Assembly: GCF_030704205.1 (NCBI RefSeq) | Contig: NZ_CP131913.1 | Coordinates: 1,798,001 to 1,862,000 of the forward strand | Length of the DNA: 64,000 bases | Source of the DNA: Halomonas alkalicola | Lineage (GTDB): Bacteria > Pseudomonadota > Gammaproteobacteria > Pseudomonadales > Halomonadaceae | Direction of reading: 5' to 3' | Shown: one piece after another, positions 55,239 through 64,000 of the stretch | Layout of the letters: every line of letters begins with the position of its first letter | How positions within the stretch are numbered: position 1 is the first letter of the stretch | The notes under the pieces: model-generated | The model's database searches: none | Told to the model about the DNA's origin: nothing | The model's input: only the letters and a program-made list of their open reading frames with translations | Translations under genes and position numbers: made by a program

Positions 55239-55837
55239 CGCTCTCCTTCAGGTGACGCCCACTCTTCGGCCGGCGGCGCCGTGCGCGGCTGGCCGGGGTC
55301 GACCCACTGCTTGACCAGGTGCCACACCACCGCCAGCGGGATATCGGTCTCCTCGGCGAGGGTCACCATACCCTGCAGGTCATCGGTCGCCTTGGGGTCC
55401 AGGGCGATATGCTGCCAGCGCTCCCAGGCATCGTGCTCAGCCTGCTCCGGCGGCATCGCCAGCCGCCCCTGGCGAGGTGCGATGCCCAATAGCTGACGGC
55501 GCGTCGAGCAGTCGTTGCCGGTCAGCCCGAAGAAGGCGCCCATCATGCTGACGCTGGCCCCCAGCCTCAGGCAGCGGTCAATCAGGGTCTCACGGTCCTG
55601 ATCACGATCGATGCGCGCCAGGACGCCGCGCAGTGCGGCGTGATCCACCGAGAAGCGCGCTACCACTGGTCCTGCGCAGGCCAGCGAGTCGATATCGCTC
55701 GCTCTCAGTCGCCGCAGGGTGCGCAGCTCATCCTCACTGAAGCCGAGGGCCAGCGCACGGCGCATGTTGCCCTCACGAAGAAACCCCATGACCTGGCTGA
55801 GCAGCGCCTGATTCAGGTTGGCGGATGAAGAGCTCAT
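55235..55837 (-). CDS. DUF2857-family ICE protein
   Basis: 200 aa: LLSQVMGFLREGNMRRALALGFSEDELRTLRRL is the typical opening, then CLRLGASVSMMGAFFGLTGNDCSTRRQLLG, the conserved core of DUF2857, and a C-terminal AEETDIPLAVVWHLVKQW. The middle resembles a helix-turn-helix region. Starts 4 bp inside the ParB stop. A regulator or partition helper is likely; function not known. Confidence 0.83.
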   Translation of the reverse strand: MSSSSANLNQALLSQVMGFLREGNMRRALALGFSEDELRTLRRLRASDIDSLACAGPVVARFSVDHAALRGVLARIDRDQDRETLIDRCLRLGASVSMMGAFFGLTGNDCSTRRQLLGIAPRQGRLAMPPEQAEHDAWERWQHIALDPKATDDLQGMVTLAEETDIPLAVVWHLVKQWVDPGQPRTAPPAEEWASPEGER

Positions 55838-57738
55838 GACTGGGCCTCCTGTTGTCCCTGCAGGTGTTCACGAAGGCGGCGAATCAGCCGCACCAGACGG
55901 AAGAAACGAAGCAGTACCGCATCGTCCCAGGCGCTCTCAGCGCCCTCTTCCCGATGGGTGCCCAGCAGCGCTCCCCACAGGGTGGCATCGGCGGGGTACT
56001 CGGGATTGAGCTCGCCGCGCAGGCTGGCCAGCGCCTGCCAGGCGAAGCGGGCACGGCGGTCGGCCGCCTCGGGCAGTGGGTTGAGGTCGAAGCCGATGCC
56101 GTCGTCATCGGCGATCACCACGTCGCTGCCGCCGAAGCCGCCCCAGCGGGCGATGACCTGCACCAGTTCACGGATACGAATACGCAGTGAGCGAGGCTCA
56201 TCCTCGACGCCTTCGATAAACCAGACGTCGGCAATGGGCGGGGTGGTCTCACCGGAGAGCACCGGTGCCGCCAGGGGAGCCAGCTGCTCGAAGTCGAAGC
56301 TGGGCACGCCGAGCTCGCTGGCCAGGTGGTGACGGTAGCCGCGCTTCCCTGGAGTCTCTTCCCAGCGGGACTGAGTCAGCCCTTCAAGGCGGGCAGCCCG
56401 CTCGGCCTCCGTCCGCGCAGCACCCTCTGGCCAGTCACCCGCCTCCTCTGCGGGTGCCGCCATGGGCACTGGGTCAGCCTCCGATGCCGGCTCGCTGAAT
56501 ACCGACACCGAGGGAGACGGTGACTCGCTCAGCTGCTGTTTTTCGCGCTCCAGAGCGGCAACCTGCTCACGCAGCCGAAGCAGCTCGGCGCTCTCTGCTC
56601 TCTCATCGTCGGTAGGCGCGTCTCGGCTGAGGGTCCGAGGCGACGGCAGCTGCTCGGCCTGAGGGTCGGTCTGCGGCTGAGATTGAGGTTCACGGCCAGG
56701 ATCTGAAGCGGGCACCTTCACCACCGGCGCACCGCCCGTGGCGGGCTCGGGCAGCGGTGGATAGAGAGAGGGCGGCTGGGCGTCGGGGTCACGCATCTGC
56801 TGCAACTCAACGTCCAGGGCCTCGAAGGCCTGATGCTCTTCCAGGTCCCAGCGCCGCTTGCGATAGGTGACGATATTGTCGAGGGTCAGCTCGCAGACGT
56901 TGAAGTGCACGCCCGTGTAGTCGGCCAGCATGCCGCAAAGCCGATCCACCACGATGCCCCAGTTCATCTCGGTCTGGCCCTCGTCATCGAACCAGGCCAT
57001 GGTCTGGTGCCAGGTATCGGCAAAGCCCTGGGGCTCGACCTCCTGGGTGCAGCGCTCCCAGATCAGCCGGCAGGCTTCCCGGTAGCTGATCAGCTTCTCG
57101 ACCTGCGGCCGCCCCAGGCCGCTGTAGAGGGTATTGGGCAGCGTGGGCAGCAGATGCTCGACGGTATAGAGCATCTTGCTGATATGGCTCTGGGCCACCT
57201 GGTAGCCGTCCTCCGCAAGGCGCTTGACCAGCTCACGCTGCGAGAGCGTGTCGCCGCTCTCCTCCTCGTACATCGCCTTGGCGTCCATCACGCCCTTGGC
57301 TCGCTCGATCCAAAGCAGCTGGCCACGGTTGTCGTTCTCGCTGAGGTGCCCCGTCAGCATCTTCACTTCCGACTGCCAGGGTCGGTACAGGGCATAGAAG
57401 GCGTGGAAGCGCGACTCACCGGTCTCTTCATAGAGCTCGCGCAGGATCTGCAGGCGGGTATTGCCACCGTCGCAGATGGTGTAGTGCTTCTCGCCCGGCC
57501 GCTGGGTGACCGGGGGCTTGTGCTTGAGGCCCGCTGCACGGATCGACGCCTTGATCTCCTCGTACTTGGGGTTCTGGACCTGCCGGGGGTTGTGCTCGTA
57601 GGGCTTGAGCATGTCCAGGGTGACCCAGACGGCCATCTCCTGGTCGGGCGGTGTCATGGCATCCACGGGCTGCCCCTGACGCTTGGGGCTGGGCTGCATC
57701 AGGCGCTCACGAAGCTGCTGGTCGCTCGGGCGTTTCAT
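55834..57738 (-). CDS. parB: ParB-family ICE partition protein (TIGR03764 type)
   Basis: 634 aa. ParB/Srx nuclease-like domain at residues 35-130: MLKPYEHNPRQVQNPKYEEIKASIRAAG and YTICDGGNTRLQILREL. A KorB/HTH-like region follows (SQRELVKRLAEDGYQVAQSHISKMLYTVEHLLP, residues about 175-210), then a long C-terminal extension with a low-complexity linker. It would bind a centromere on the ICE. A lone palindrome like those of the big array lies 61 bp upstream of its start, suggesting autoregulation. Confidence 0.88.
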   Translation of the reverse strand: MKRPSDQQLRERLMQPSPKRQGQPVDAMTPPDQEMAVWVTLDMLKPYEHNPRQVQNPKYEEIKASIRAAGLKHKPPVTQRPGEKHYTICDGGNTRLQILRELYEETGESRFHAFYALYRPWQSEVKMLTGHLSENDNRGQLLWIERAKGVMDAKAMYEEESGDTLSQRELVKRLAEDGYQVAQSHISKMLYTVEHLLPTLPNTLYSGLGRPQVEKLISYREACRLIWERCTQEVEPQGFADTWHQTMAWFDDEGQTEMNWGIVVDRLCGMLADYTGVHFNVCELTLDNIVTYRKRRWDLEEHQAFEALDVELQQMRDPDAQPPSLYPPLPEPATGGAPVVKVPASDPGREPQSQPQTDPQAEQLPSPRTLSRDAPTDDERAESAELLRLREQVAALEREKQQLSESPSPSVSVFSEPASEADPVPMAAPAEEAGDWPEGAARTEAERAARLEGLTQSRWEETPGKRGYRHHLASELGVPSFDFEQLAPLAAPVLSGETTPPIADVWFIEGVEDEPRSLRIRIRELVQVIARWGGFGGSDVVIADDDGIGFDLNPLPEAADRRARFAWQALASLRGELNPEYPADATLWGALLGTHREEGAESAWDDAVLLRFFRLVRLIRRLREHLQGQQEAQS

Positions 57739-57798
57739 CGGCGGTATTCCTCGGTGACGAAGCGGACGGAGGCGGCACCGCCATGCGGCGCCTGGGTG

Positions 57799-57817
57799 CT
57801 GATGACAGTGGAATCAC
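57799..57817. promoter_or_regulatory. Lone array-type palindrome upstream of parB
   Basis: CTGATGACAGTGGAATCAC matches the class-T array palindrome perfectly in the right half (CAGTGGAATCAC) and partly in the left half. It contains the stop codon of the HicA-like gene, just as the last array unit contains the TIGR03761 stop, and lies 61 bp before the parB start. Confidence 0.6.
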
Positions 57818-58050
57818 TCTTCATGGCGGCCCCTCTGCTGCCCCTCCGCGCGGCGCAGCTGGGAGCGTGCATTGAGCTCGGCGCGGCGGTCCTTGGTGGT
57901 AAAGGAGGTGAAGACCGGCGCACAACCCGGCTTGCTGAACCGCATGTGCCCACCGCTGGTACGCTGCACCTCCCACCCCCGGGTGGCGGCATAGCGCACC
58001 AGACGCTGCATCCCCTTGCACCCTCGTGCTGCCGACAGCGACTTACTCAT
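57814..58050 (-). CDS. HicA-like small protein
   Basis: 78 aa. GCKGMQRLVRYAATRGWEVQRTSGGHMRFSKPG resembles the HicA fold (double-stranded RNA-binding-like) with the GW...GGH core containing the catalytic His of HicA toxins, then TSFTTKDRRAELNARSQLRRAEG. No HicB partner adjoins it. It is placed between the 58,423 gene and parB. It could be a toxin remnant, a regulator or a nucleic-acid-binding protein of the ICE. Confidence 0.6.
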   Translation of the reverse strand: MSKSLSAARGCKGMQRLVRYAATRGWEVQRTSGGHMRFSKPGCAPVFTSFTTKDRRAELNARSQLRRAEGQQRGRHEE

Positions 58051-58423
58051 CCTTGGCCTCCTCGATCTCCCAGAAGCGTTTCAGCAAGGCATCACCACCC
58101 TCGATGAAGGTGTGGATCTCGTGGCCGCTGTAGGTGGCCATCTGGATCACCGCGAGGGCATCTGCCTGCAGGGCAGGGTCGAGCCCGCGCAGCCGCTGCA
58201 TCTCGAAAGGCCAGCTGTCGCCGTTGTAGAGCGCGAGGAGTAGGCGGCGCAGGTGATGGGACTGGCCGCTGTGTCCCTGAGCCACGCAGATCAGATGCTC
58301 GAGAGATGAGAGCCCCTGCTGCTCAGCCTCAAGCTGACGCTGGCGAGTCTCGTTCATGACCTGAGCCAACGCCTGAGAAAGCCGGGAACGGGGTTCGGGT
58401 GTGCGCACGCGATACTGGCTCAT
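58043..58423 (-). CDS. Hypothetical ICE protein (DUF7673-like)
   Basis: 126 aa. The core LGLSSLEHLICVAQGHSGQSHHLRRLLLALYNGDSWPFEMQRLRGLDPAL, seen in part here as LLLALYNGDSWPFEMQRL, resembles a small family common in ICEs next to dnaB. C-terminal ATYSGHEIHTFIEGGDALLKRFWE. Its start overlaps the dnaB stop and its stop overlaps the HicA-like start. No function known. Confidence 0.65.
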   Translation of the reverse strand: MSQYRVRTPEPRSRLSQALAQVMNETRQRQLEAEQQGLSSLEHLICVAQGHSGQSHHLRRLLLALYNGDSWPFEMQRLRGLDPALQADALAVIQMATYSGHEIHTFIEGGDALLKRFWEIEEAKDE

Positions 58424-59823
58424 GGGGTCACCTCCTGATGCTGCCAGGCCAACGGCTTGAAGCGCGCCGACTCCCCCTGGAACGCCAGGTGCACGGTGCC
58501 GGTGGGCCCATTGCGCTGCTTGCCCAGGATCAACTCGGCCAGGCCGTGGCTGTCTTCGTTGTCGGGGTGGTAGACCTCGTCGCGGTAGATGAAGGCGATG
58601 ACGTCGGCATCCTGCTCCAGCGCGCCACTGTCACGTAGGTCGGCCATGCAGGGGCGCTTGTTGGGGCGGGTCTCCAAGGAGCGGTTGAGCTGCGACAGGG
58701 CAATCACCGGGGTGCGCAGCTCCTTGGCGGTTTCCTTGAGGATGCGGCTGACCTTGCCCACCTCGAGGGTGCGGTTTTCGCTGCCCGGCTCCTGAAGCAG
58801 CTGCAGGTAGTCCACCAGGATCATTGAGGGGCGGCCGAAGCGGCGGGTCATGCGGCGAGCGCGGGCCTTCAGGCTGGAAGCGGTGATTCCCGAGGCATCA
58901 TCGATCAAGAGCTTCCCGTCCAGCTGGGTGAGCCGACTGACCGCGGGGGTTACCTTGGGCCAATCCCCGTCTTCCATCTTTCCGGTGCGCAGCTTCTGCA
59001 GGGAGACATTGCCCAGGCTGGCGATCAGCCGCAGCATCAGCTGCGACTCGGGCATCTCCAGGGAGAAGATAAAGACCGGACCGGCAGCCTCCTCTGCCAT
59101 CAGGGCATGCTCCGCAAAGCCGAGCCCCATGGCGGTCTTGCCCATGGAGGGGCGGCCGGCCAGGATGATGAGATCCCCCGGCTGCCAGCCCGCGGTCATG
59201 GCGTCCAGCTCGCTCAGGCCGCTCGGGATCCCCGTCACCCCACCCTGCGCATTGAAGGCCTGATCGATGACGTTGATGGCCTCCCCCAGCATCTCCTTCA
59301 TGGAGCTCAGCCGGTCATGGCGCTCCTCCGTCAGGGCGAAGAGCTTCTGCTCGGCCTCCTCGATCAGCTCGGCGGCCGTGCGGCCCTGAGCGTTCAGGGC
59401 CTGCTGGTTCAGCGTGAAGCAGGTGTGGATCAGCTGCCGCAGCGCATGGCGGTCCTTCACGATCTCGGCATAGGCCGCCACATTGGCCGCGCTGGGCGTA
59501 TTGCGGGCCAGCTCAGCCAGAAACGCGAGCCCTCCCACCTGCTCCAGCTGGTGGGCTTCCTCCAGCGCTTCGGAGACGGTCACCACATCCATCGGCTGGT
59601 CGCGATCTGCCAGCTCCCGGATCGCCTGAAACACCAGGCGGTGGGCCTGCTGATAGAACATGGCAGGGGCCAGGCGGTCGGCGACCTCGTCCCACATGGC
59701 GTTATCCAGCAGCAGCCCACCCAGCACCGACTGCTCTGCCTCCAGGCTGTGGGGTGGCAGATAACCGGCTTCCGGGCGCTCCTCGGCCACCCGAAGCTCG
59801 ACCAGGTTCTCAATGGCACTCAT
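58420..59823 (-). CDS. dnaB: Replicative DNA helicase, DnaB type (ICE-borne)
   Basis: 467 aa. N-terminal domain (PPHSLEAEQSVLGGLLLDNAMW), then the RecA-like motor: Walker A LIILAGRPSMGKTAMGLGF, the SLEMPESQLMLRLIAS motif, RRFGRPSMILVDYLQLL for Walker B, and RSLETRPNKRPCMADLRDSGALEQDADVIAFIYRDEVY. Length equals chromosomal DnaB. It would load onto the ICE origin; many ICEs of this kind carry dnaB between parA and parB. Overlaps parA. Confidence 0.95.
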   Translation of the reverse strand: MSAIENLVELRVAEERPEAGYLPPHSLEAEQSVLGGLLLDNAMWDEVADRLAPAMFYQQAHRLVFQAIRELADRDQPMDVVTVSEALEEAHQLEQVGGLAFLAELARNTPSAANVAAYAEIVKDRHALRQLIHTCFTLNQQALNAQGRTAAELIEEAEQKLFALTEERHDRLSSMKEMLGEAINVIDQAFNAQGGVTGIPSGLSELDAMTAGWQPGDLIILAGRPSMGKTAMGLGFAEHALMAEEAAGPVFIFSLEMPESQLMLRLIASLGNVSLQKLRTGKMEDGDWPKVTPAVSRLTQLDGKLLIDDASGITASSLKARARRMTRRFGRPSMILVDYLQLLQEPGSENRTLEVGKVSRILKETAKELRTPVIALSQLNRSLETRPNKRPCMADLRDSGALEQDADVIAFIYRDEVYHPDNEDSHGLAELILGKQRNGPTGTVHLAFQGESARFKPLAWQHQEVTP

Positions 59824-60676
59824 CGTGGCAGCCTCCCTGCATGGCGGTGGTGCTGACCATGGCGTCGATCAGCGGCTGCCAGTCGGGGTTGAGCTCACAG
59901 GCCATCGTCTTGACCTGGTCGGCAGCGGCGGGCGACTTGCGGCCGGCGGGCTTGCGCGGCTCGAACTGGTGAGCCGGCAACCCCGCGCTGGCCGCCTGTC
60001 GGAAGGCGACACCGGCGCGGATGGTGCTCTGCATGACGGTGACGCCCTGCTCGCCGGCGGCGAACATCTCTGCCAGCGTCTGGTGGATGCCCCGCGCATC
60101 GGCGGTTTCATCCAGGCGATTCACGAGTACGGAAACGGGGGGAACGGAGAGGTGGGTGAACTGGCTGAGCGCCTCGAGATCGCGCAGCAGGCCAACGGTG
60201 CCACGCACGAACTCACGGGCAGAGAGCAGCTCGGGAGTGATGGGAGAGAGAGCGTGATCGGAAGCCAGGACCGCCATCTCCAGCGTGATGGAGCGCGCCC
60301 CCTGGGTGTCGATCAGGATGAGGTCATAGCCCGACAGATTGGAGAGCAGCTGGGCAAGCCGGAAACGGCCGTCCGGGGCGTTGAGCAGCAGCTGAGGAAG
60401 CTGGCCGGCATGATCGTTGGAGATCACTACATCCAGATTGGGATGGGCCGTCTGCGATATGACGCGGTCGGGAGCCGTGTCGCTAAGCGCGATCAGCTCA
60501 TAGGTGCCGCCGGGGGCTTCGGTGCGGAGGGGGTAGTAACTGGAGAGCGTCGGCTGACTGTCCAGGTCGATGAACAGGACCCTGAGGCCCGCATCGGCCA
60601 GGAGGCCGCCCAGATTGGCAGTGACGGTGGTCTTGCCGACCCCGCCCTTGGTCGAAATAACGGATACAACGCGCAT
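59810..60676 (-). CDS. parA: ParA-family partition ATPase
   Basis: 288 aa. Deviant Walker A at the N-terminus (VSVISTKGGVGKTTVTANLG), LFIDLDSQPTLSSYY, and LILIDTQGARS as Walker B. Typical of ParA/Soj proteins that partition or stabilise the ICE. It is the ICE gene nearest the tRNA-Thr end, the normal place for this family. Start ATG 60676. Confidence 0.94.
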   Translation of the reverse strand: MRVVSVISTKGGVGKTTVTANLGGLLADAGLRVLFIDLDSQPTLSSYYPLRTEAPGGTYELIALSDTAPDRVISQTAHPNLDVVISNDHAGQLPQLLLNAPDGRFRLAQLLSNLSGYDLILIDTQGARSITLEMAVLASDHALSPITPELLSAREFVRGTVGLLRDLEALSQFTHLSVPPVSVLVNRLDETADARGIHQTLAEMFAAGEQGVTVMQSTIRAGVAFRQAASAGLPAHQFEPRKPAGRKSPAAADQVKTMACELNPDWQPLIDAMVSTTAMQGGCHDECH

Positions 60677-60816
60677 AACCTCACCTCGGTTCCAGATGGA
60701 AACAAGTGTGAGGCTGATGATCTGTCTCTATTTCACGAAGCTGTCAGGTCTACTGACACGCCAGGCGGGGGTTCCACTCTTGCTCGTAAGCTGCTGATTT
60801 CGCGTACTGTTTGCAA
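60677..60816. other. ICE end next to tRNA-Thr, probable attachment region
   Basis: 140 bp between parA and the 3' end of tRNA-Thr. It contains an inverted repeat TGTCAG/CTGACA at 60742-60758. In this ICE class the element integrates at tRNA 3' ends, so the attachment site should lie at the tRNA end. No second copy of the tRNA end was seen within the window, so the site is inferred. Confidence 0.5.
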
Positions 60817-60892
<76 letters not shown>

Positions 60893-60981
60893 AAAGGCAC
60901 GACCTGCAACACAGTACAATCTTCTTCAGCGAGAAAGACCGGGAACTCGAGTCCACGGCCTTTCAGAATTAAGGTTGGCGA

Positions 60982-61056
60982 TGGCTGGGGTACCAGGATT
61001 CGAACCTGGGAATGCCGATACCAAAAACCGGTGCCTTACCACTTGGCGATACCCCA
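60982..61056 (-). tRNA. tRNA-Gln (TTG anticodon)
   Basis: Begins TGGGGTATCGCCAAGTGG, anticodon loop TTTTGGT with TTG, T-arm GGTTCGAATCC, ends TACCCCAGCCA with encoded CCA. 75 nt. Confidence 0.94.
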
Positions 61057-61062
61057 GCAGTG

Positions 61063-61138
61063 TGGTGGCCAGAGAGGGAATCGAACCCCCGACACGGGGA
61101 TTTTCAATCCCCTGCTCTACCAACTGAGCTATCTGGCC
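61063..61138 (-). tRNA. tRNA-Phe (GAA anticodon)
   Basis: Begins GGCCAGATAGCTCAGTTGG, anticodon stem GGGGA, loop TTGAAAA with GAA, T-arm GGTTCGATTCC, ends CTCTGGCCACCA with encoded CCA. 76 nt. Separated from tRNA-Gln by 6 bp. Confidence 0.95.
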
Positions 61139-61225
61139 GCTGCCAACGGTGCGTATTAAACCTCAGCTGGCGTTCCGCGTCAACCCCTTGGCTTTCAAAA
61201 AGATGGCCGGGCCAACGGCGGTGAT

Positions 61226-61497
61226 TCAGCCCTCCTCCCGAGGCACATAGCCTTCGGCCTGGTCGGTCTCGCGGTTGTCGAGGAAGCGCTCCATCTGGTC
61301 CATCAGATACTCCCGGGAGGCGGGGTCGAGCATGTTGAGGTGCTTCTCGTTGATCAGGCGGGTCTGCAGGGCCTGCCACTCCTCCCAGGCCTGCTTCGAC
61401 ACGCTGGCCTGGATCTCCTGGCCCTTCTTGCCGGGCAGGGGGGGAAACGGCAGCGCCTCGAGCTCGCGCTGATACTTACGACAGAAGACGGTCTGAC

Positions 61498-61501
<4 letters not shown>
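61226..61501 (-). CDS. yggX: Fe(2+)-trafficking/oxidative-damage protection protein (YggX)
   Basis: 91 aa. MSQTVFCRKYQRELEALPF, the conserved Cys, followed by GKKGQEIQASVSKQAWEEWQ and TRLINEKHLNMLDPASREYL are the family hallmarks. Usual length about 90. It protects iron-sulfur clusters in the cytoplasm. Its start overlaps the mutY stop (ATGA), the usual pair in gammaproteobacteria, and serves as core-genome anchor. Confidence 0.96.
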
Positions 61502-62610
<1,109 letters not shown>

Positions 62611-62621
62611 CGCGACTCCAC

Positions 62622-62649
62622 AAAAAAGCGCCGACACGGATGCCGGCGC
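62622..62649 (-). terminator. Rho-independent terminator after the asmA-like gene
   Basis: On the minus strand GCGCCG and CGGCGC pair across a 10-nt loop, then six T. It lies between the asmA-like stop (62665) and mutY. Confidence 0.8.
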
Positions 62650-62664
62650 AGGGACTGACGTTGC

Positions 62665-64000
62665 TCAATTCAACAGACCGCGCAGGGCATCGCGAAGTTC
62701 CCGGCCGCTGCCCTCCCCGAGCCGCTCGTCGAGACGCTCCAGGGTGCCCTCCAGGCGGCGCTCCGCTTCCTCGCCGACCCGGCGACCCAGTTCGTCGCGC
62801 AGCGCCTCGCCGATAGCGGACTGGAAGGCCTCGCGGTCGAAGCGGCACCATTCGGCGCTATCTCCCGAGAGGCTGCCCTCGCAGCGCACCGGGAAGGGCA
62901 GCCGCTCGAGACGGGGATTGACCCGGCAGGCGGCATCGGCGGTGTCCACCACCCGCGCCGCGGCGCGCAGTTCGAAGCGCTCGCTGATGAGGTCGAGCCA
63001 GCCCTCGCCGCCCAGCTCGATGCCCGGGATGACCACCAGCAGGTCCTCGCTGTTGAGGGTACCGTCGCGGATGACAAAGGTGGCGCCGGCCTCCTCGAAG
63101 CGGGTATCCGGGTGCCAGTCGCGGCTGGTCTCGCGTCCCTCCAGGGCCGCCACCGCGGTGCACAGCTCCCGGGAGACGTTGACGTCCAGAATGGCCCCGT
63201 CATCGATGCGCGCCTCGACGCGGCCATCGAGGTGGCGCCTCAGGTCCGGCCAGCTGTTGCCGCGGGAGGTGAGCTCGCCGTCGGCGGAGAAGCGTCCGCG
63301 CAGCGCGGCCTCCTCGTCGCCCAGCGCCTTCAGCAGCTCGTCGGCGCGCACCCGCTCGATGCGAGGCGCCAGCCGCCAGTGGATGGGGTCGCGGGTCAGG
63401 TCCAGCTCCCCGCTGGCGGCCAGGCTCCCCTCGTAGAAGCCGGCCTCGAAGCGGCTGAGGCGCTGGCGGCCGTCGGCGCCCTCCAGCGTCAGGCCGACGT
63501 CGCGGAACTCGAGTCCGGCGAGCCCCAGCCCGCCCAGGCGCAGCTCGCCCGCCAGGGCCAGCTCGGCGAGCCACTCGGCCGGCACCAGGGCGCCCGGCGC
63601 CTCGGCATGGGCCCTGGTGATCCCGGGCAGGCCAGCGGCCGCACGCTCGCCGGCAGGCTCCGCCGGCGGCAGGTAGGCATCCAGGTCGAGGCGATCCCCC
63701 TGCAGGTCGAAGTCGAGGGCACGGCCGTCCAGGCCCGCCGACAGCTGCCCGGTGAAGGTGCTGCCGTCCAGCGTCAGGGTCAGCCCGGCGAGCTCCAGGC
63801 GCGACATGTCGCCCCGCACGGGGGTGGTCAGCACCACCTCGGTGAGGGCCTCGTCATCGGCCATGGCAGGCAGGCTGTCGAAGCGCTCGAGCCAGGGGCG
63901 CAGGGAGAACGCGGCGAGGCGCAGCTGGCCCTCGTGGGGCGGCGCCTCCAGCAGGTGGTCGACATTGAGGTTGCCGTTCAGGCTGAGGCCGTGCTCGCCG
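62665..64000 (-). CDS. asmA: AsmA-family protein (5' end beyond window)
   Basis: At least 445 C-terminal residues are encoded; the frame is open to the right edge. Seen: LSLNGNLNVDHLLEAPPHEG, RPWLERFDSLPAM, LDFDLQGDRLDLDAYLPP, and the conserved end ILDVNVSRELCTAVAALEG, DGTLNSEDLLVVIPGIELGGEGWLDL. These are AsmA features of an inner-membrane-anchored periplasmic protein for lipid traffic and outer-membrane homeostasis. The remaining N-terminus with the membrane anchor lies outside. Confidence 0.9.
   Translation of the reverse strand, partial: GEHGLSLNGNLNVDHLLEAPPHEGQLRLAAFSLRPWLERFDSLPAMADDEALTEVVLTTPVRGDMSRLELAGLTLTLDGSTFTGQLSAGLDGRALDFDLQGDRLDLDAYLPPAEPAGERAAAGLPGITRAHAEAPGALVPAEWLAELALAGELRLGGLGLAGLEFRDVGLTLEGADGRQRLSRFEAGFYEGSLAASGELDLTRDPIHWRLAPRIERVRADELLKALGDEEAALRGRFSADGELTSRGNSWPDLRRHLDGRVEARIDDGAILDVNVSRELCTAVAALEGRETSRDWHPDTRFEEAGATFVIRDGTLNSEDLLVVIPGIELGGEGWLDLISERFELRAAARVVDTADAACRVNPRLERLPFPVRCEGSLSGDSAEWCRFDREAFQSAIGEALRDELGRRVGEEAERRLEGTLERLDERLGEGSGRELRDALRGLLN

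Overview
The window looks like a high-GC gammaproteobacterial chromosome, most likely Halomonas or a close relative. This is inferred from the right-hand core block (asmA-mutY-yggX followed by tRNA-Phe, tRNA-Gln and tRNA-Thr) and from protein character; no marker gene was compared. Most of the window, about 9.3 to 60.8 kb, is one integrative and conjugative element (ICE) of the PFGI-1/ICEHin1056 type (MPF-G type IV secretion). It sits against the 3' end of tRNA-Thr.

Layout. 1-9.2 kb: catabolic genes. These are a YjiH-type membrane protein with a HutC-like repressor broken by a 7-bp duplication, a glutaminase / YfcC permease / M20 amidohydrolase operon, and a divergent LysR gene split by an IS256-family element. 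9.3-14.1 kb: the distal transfer genes (TraG-N and the TIGR03755/03756/03757 families). 14.3-29.2 kb: cargo. This holds an MvaT-type silencer, an AraC regulator, an IS1380 element, an oxidoreductase split by an IS5 element, an AT-rich TRAP-transporter-mmsA-mmsB operon, a second IS256-family copy, IS21 debris and a damaged AbiE toxin-antitoxin locus. 29.3-43.9 kb: the main mating-pair and coupling genes, from the conjugative ATPase (frameshifted in its P-loop) through TraB/TraK-like proteins and TraD to PilL. 44.0-60.7 kb: the maintenance and replication module (DUF3577, topoisomerase III, SSB, DUF3158 split by a third IS256-family copy, TIGR03761, STY4528-like, DUF2857, ParB, DnaB, ParA). 60.8-64.0 kb: tRNAs and core genes.

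The most striking structure is at 51,896-53,048. Twenty-four copies of a 19-bp palindrome, in two sequence classes, are set at an almost exact 49-bp period between the DUF3158 and TIGR03761 genes. A lone degenerate copy lies just upstream of parB. The array does not encode protein and is not a CRISPR. It looks like an iteron or centromere-type protein-binding array belonging to the ICE maintenance module, and I know of no described counterpart.

Many genes are damaged: hutC, lysR, the oxidoreductase, DUF3158, the conjugative ATPase, the AbiEii toxin and three transposases. No relaxase or integrase is visible. The element is therefore either immobilised or continues to the left of the window. 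Family names (TIGR, DUF, PFL, STY) are from memory of protein features and gene order; no database search was possible.
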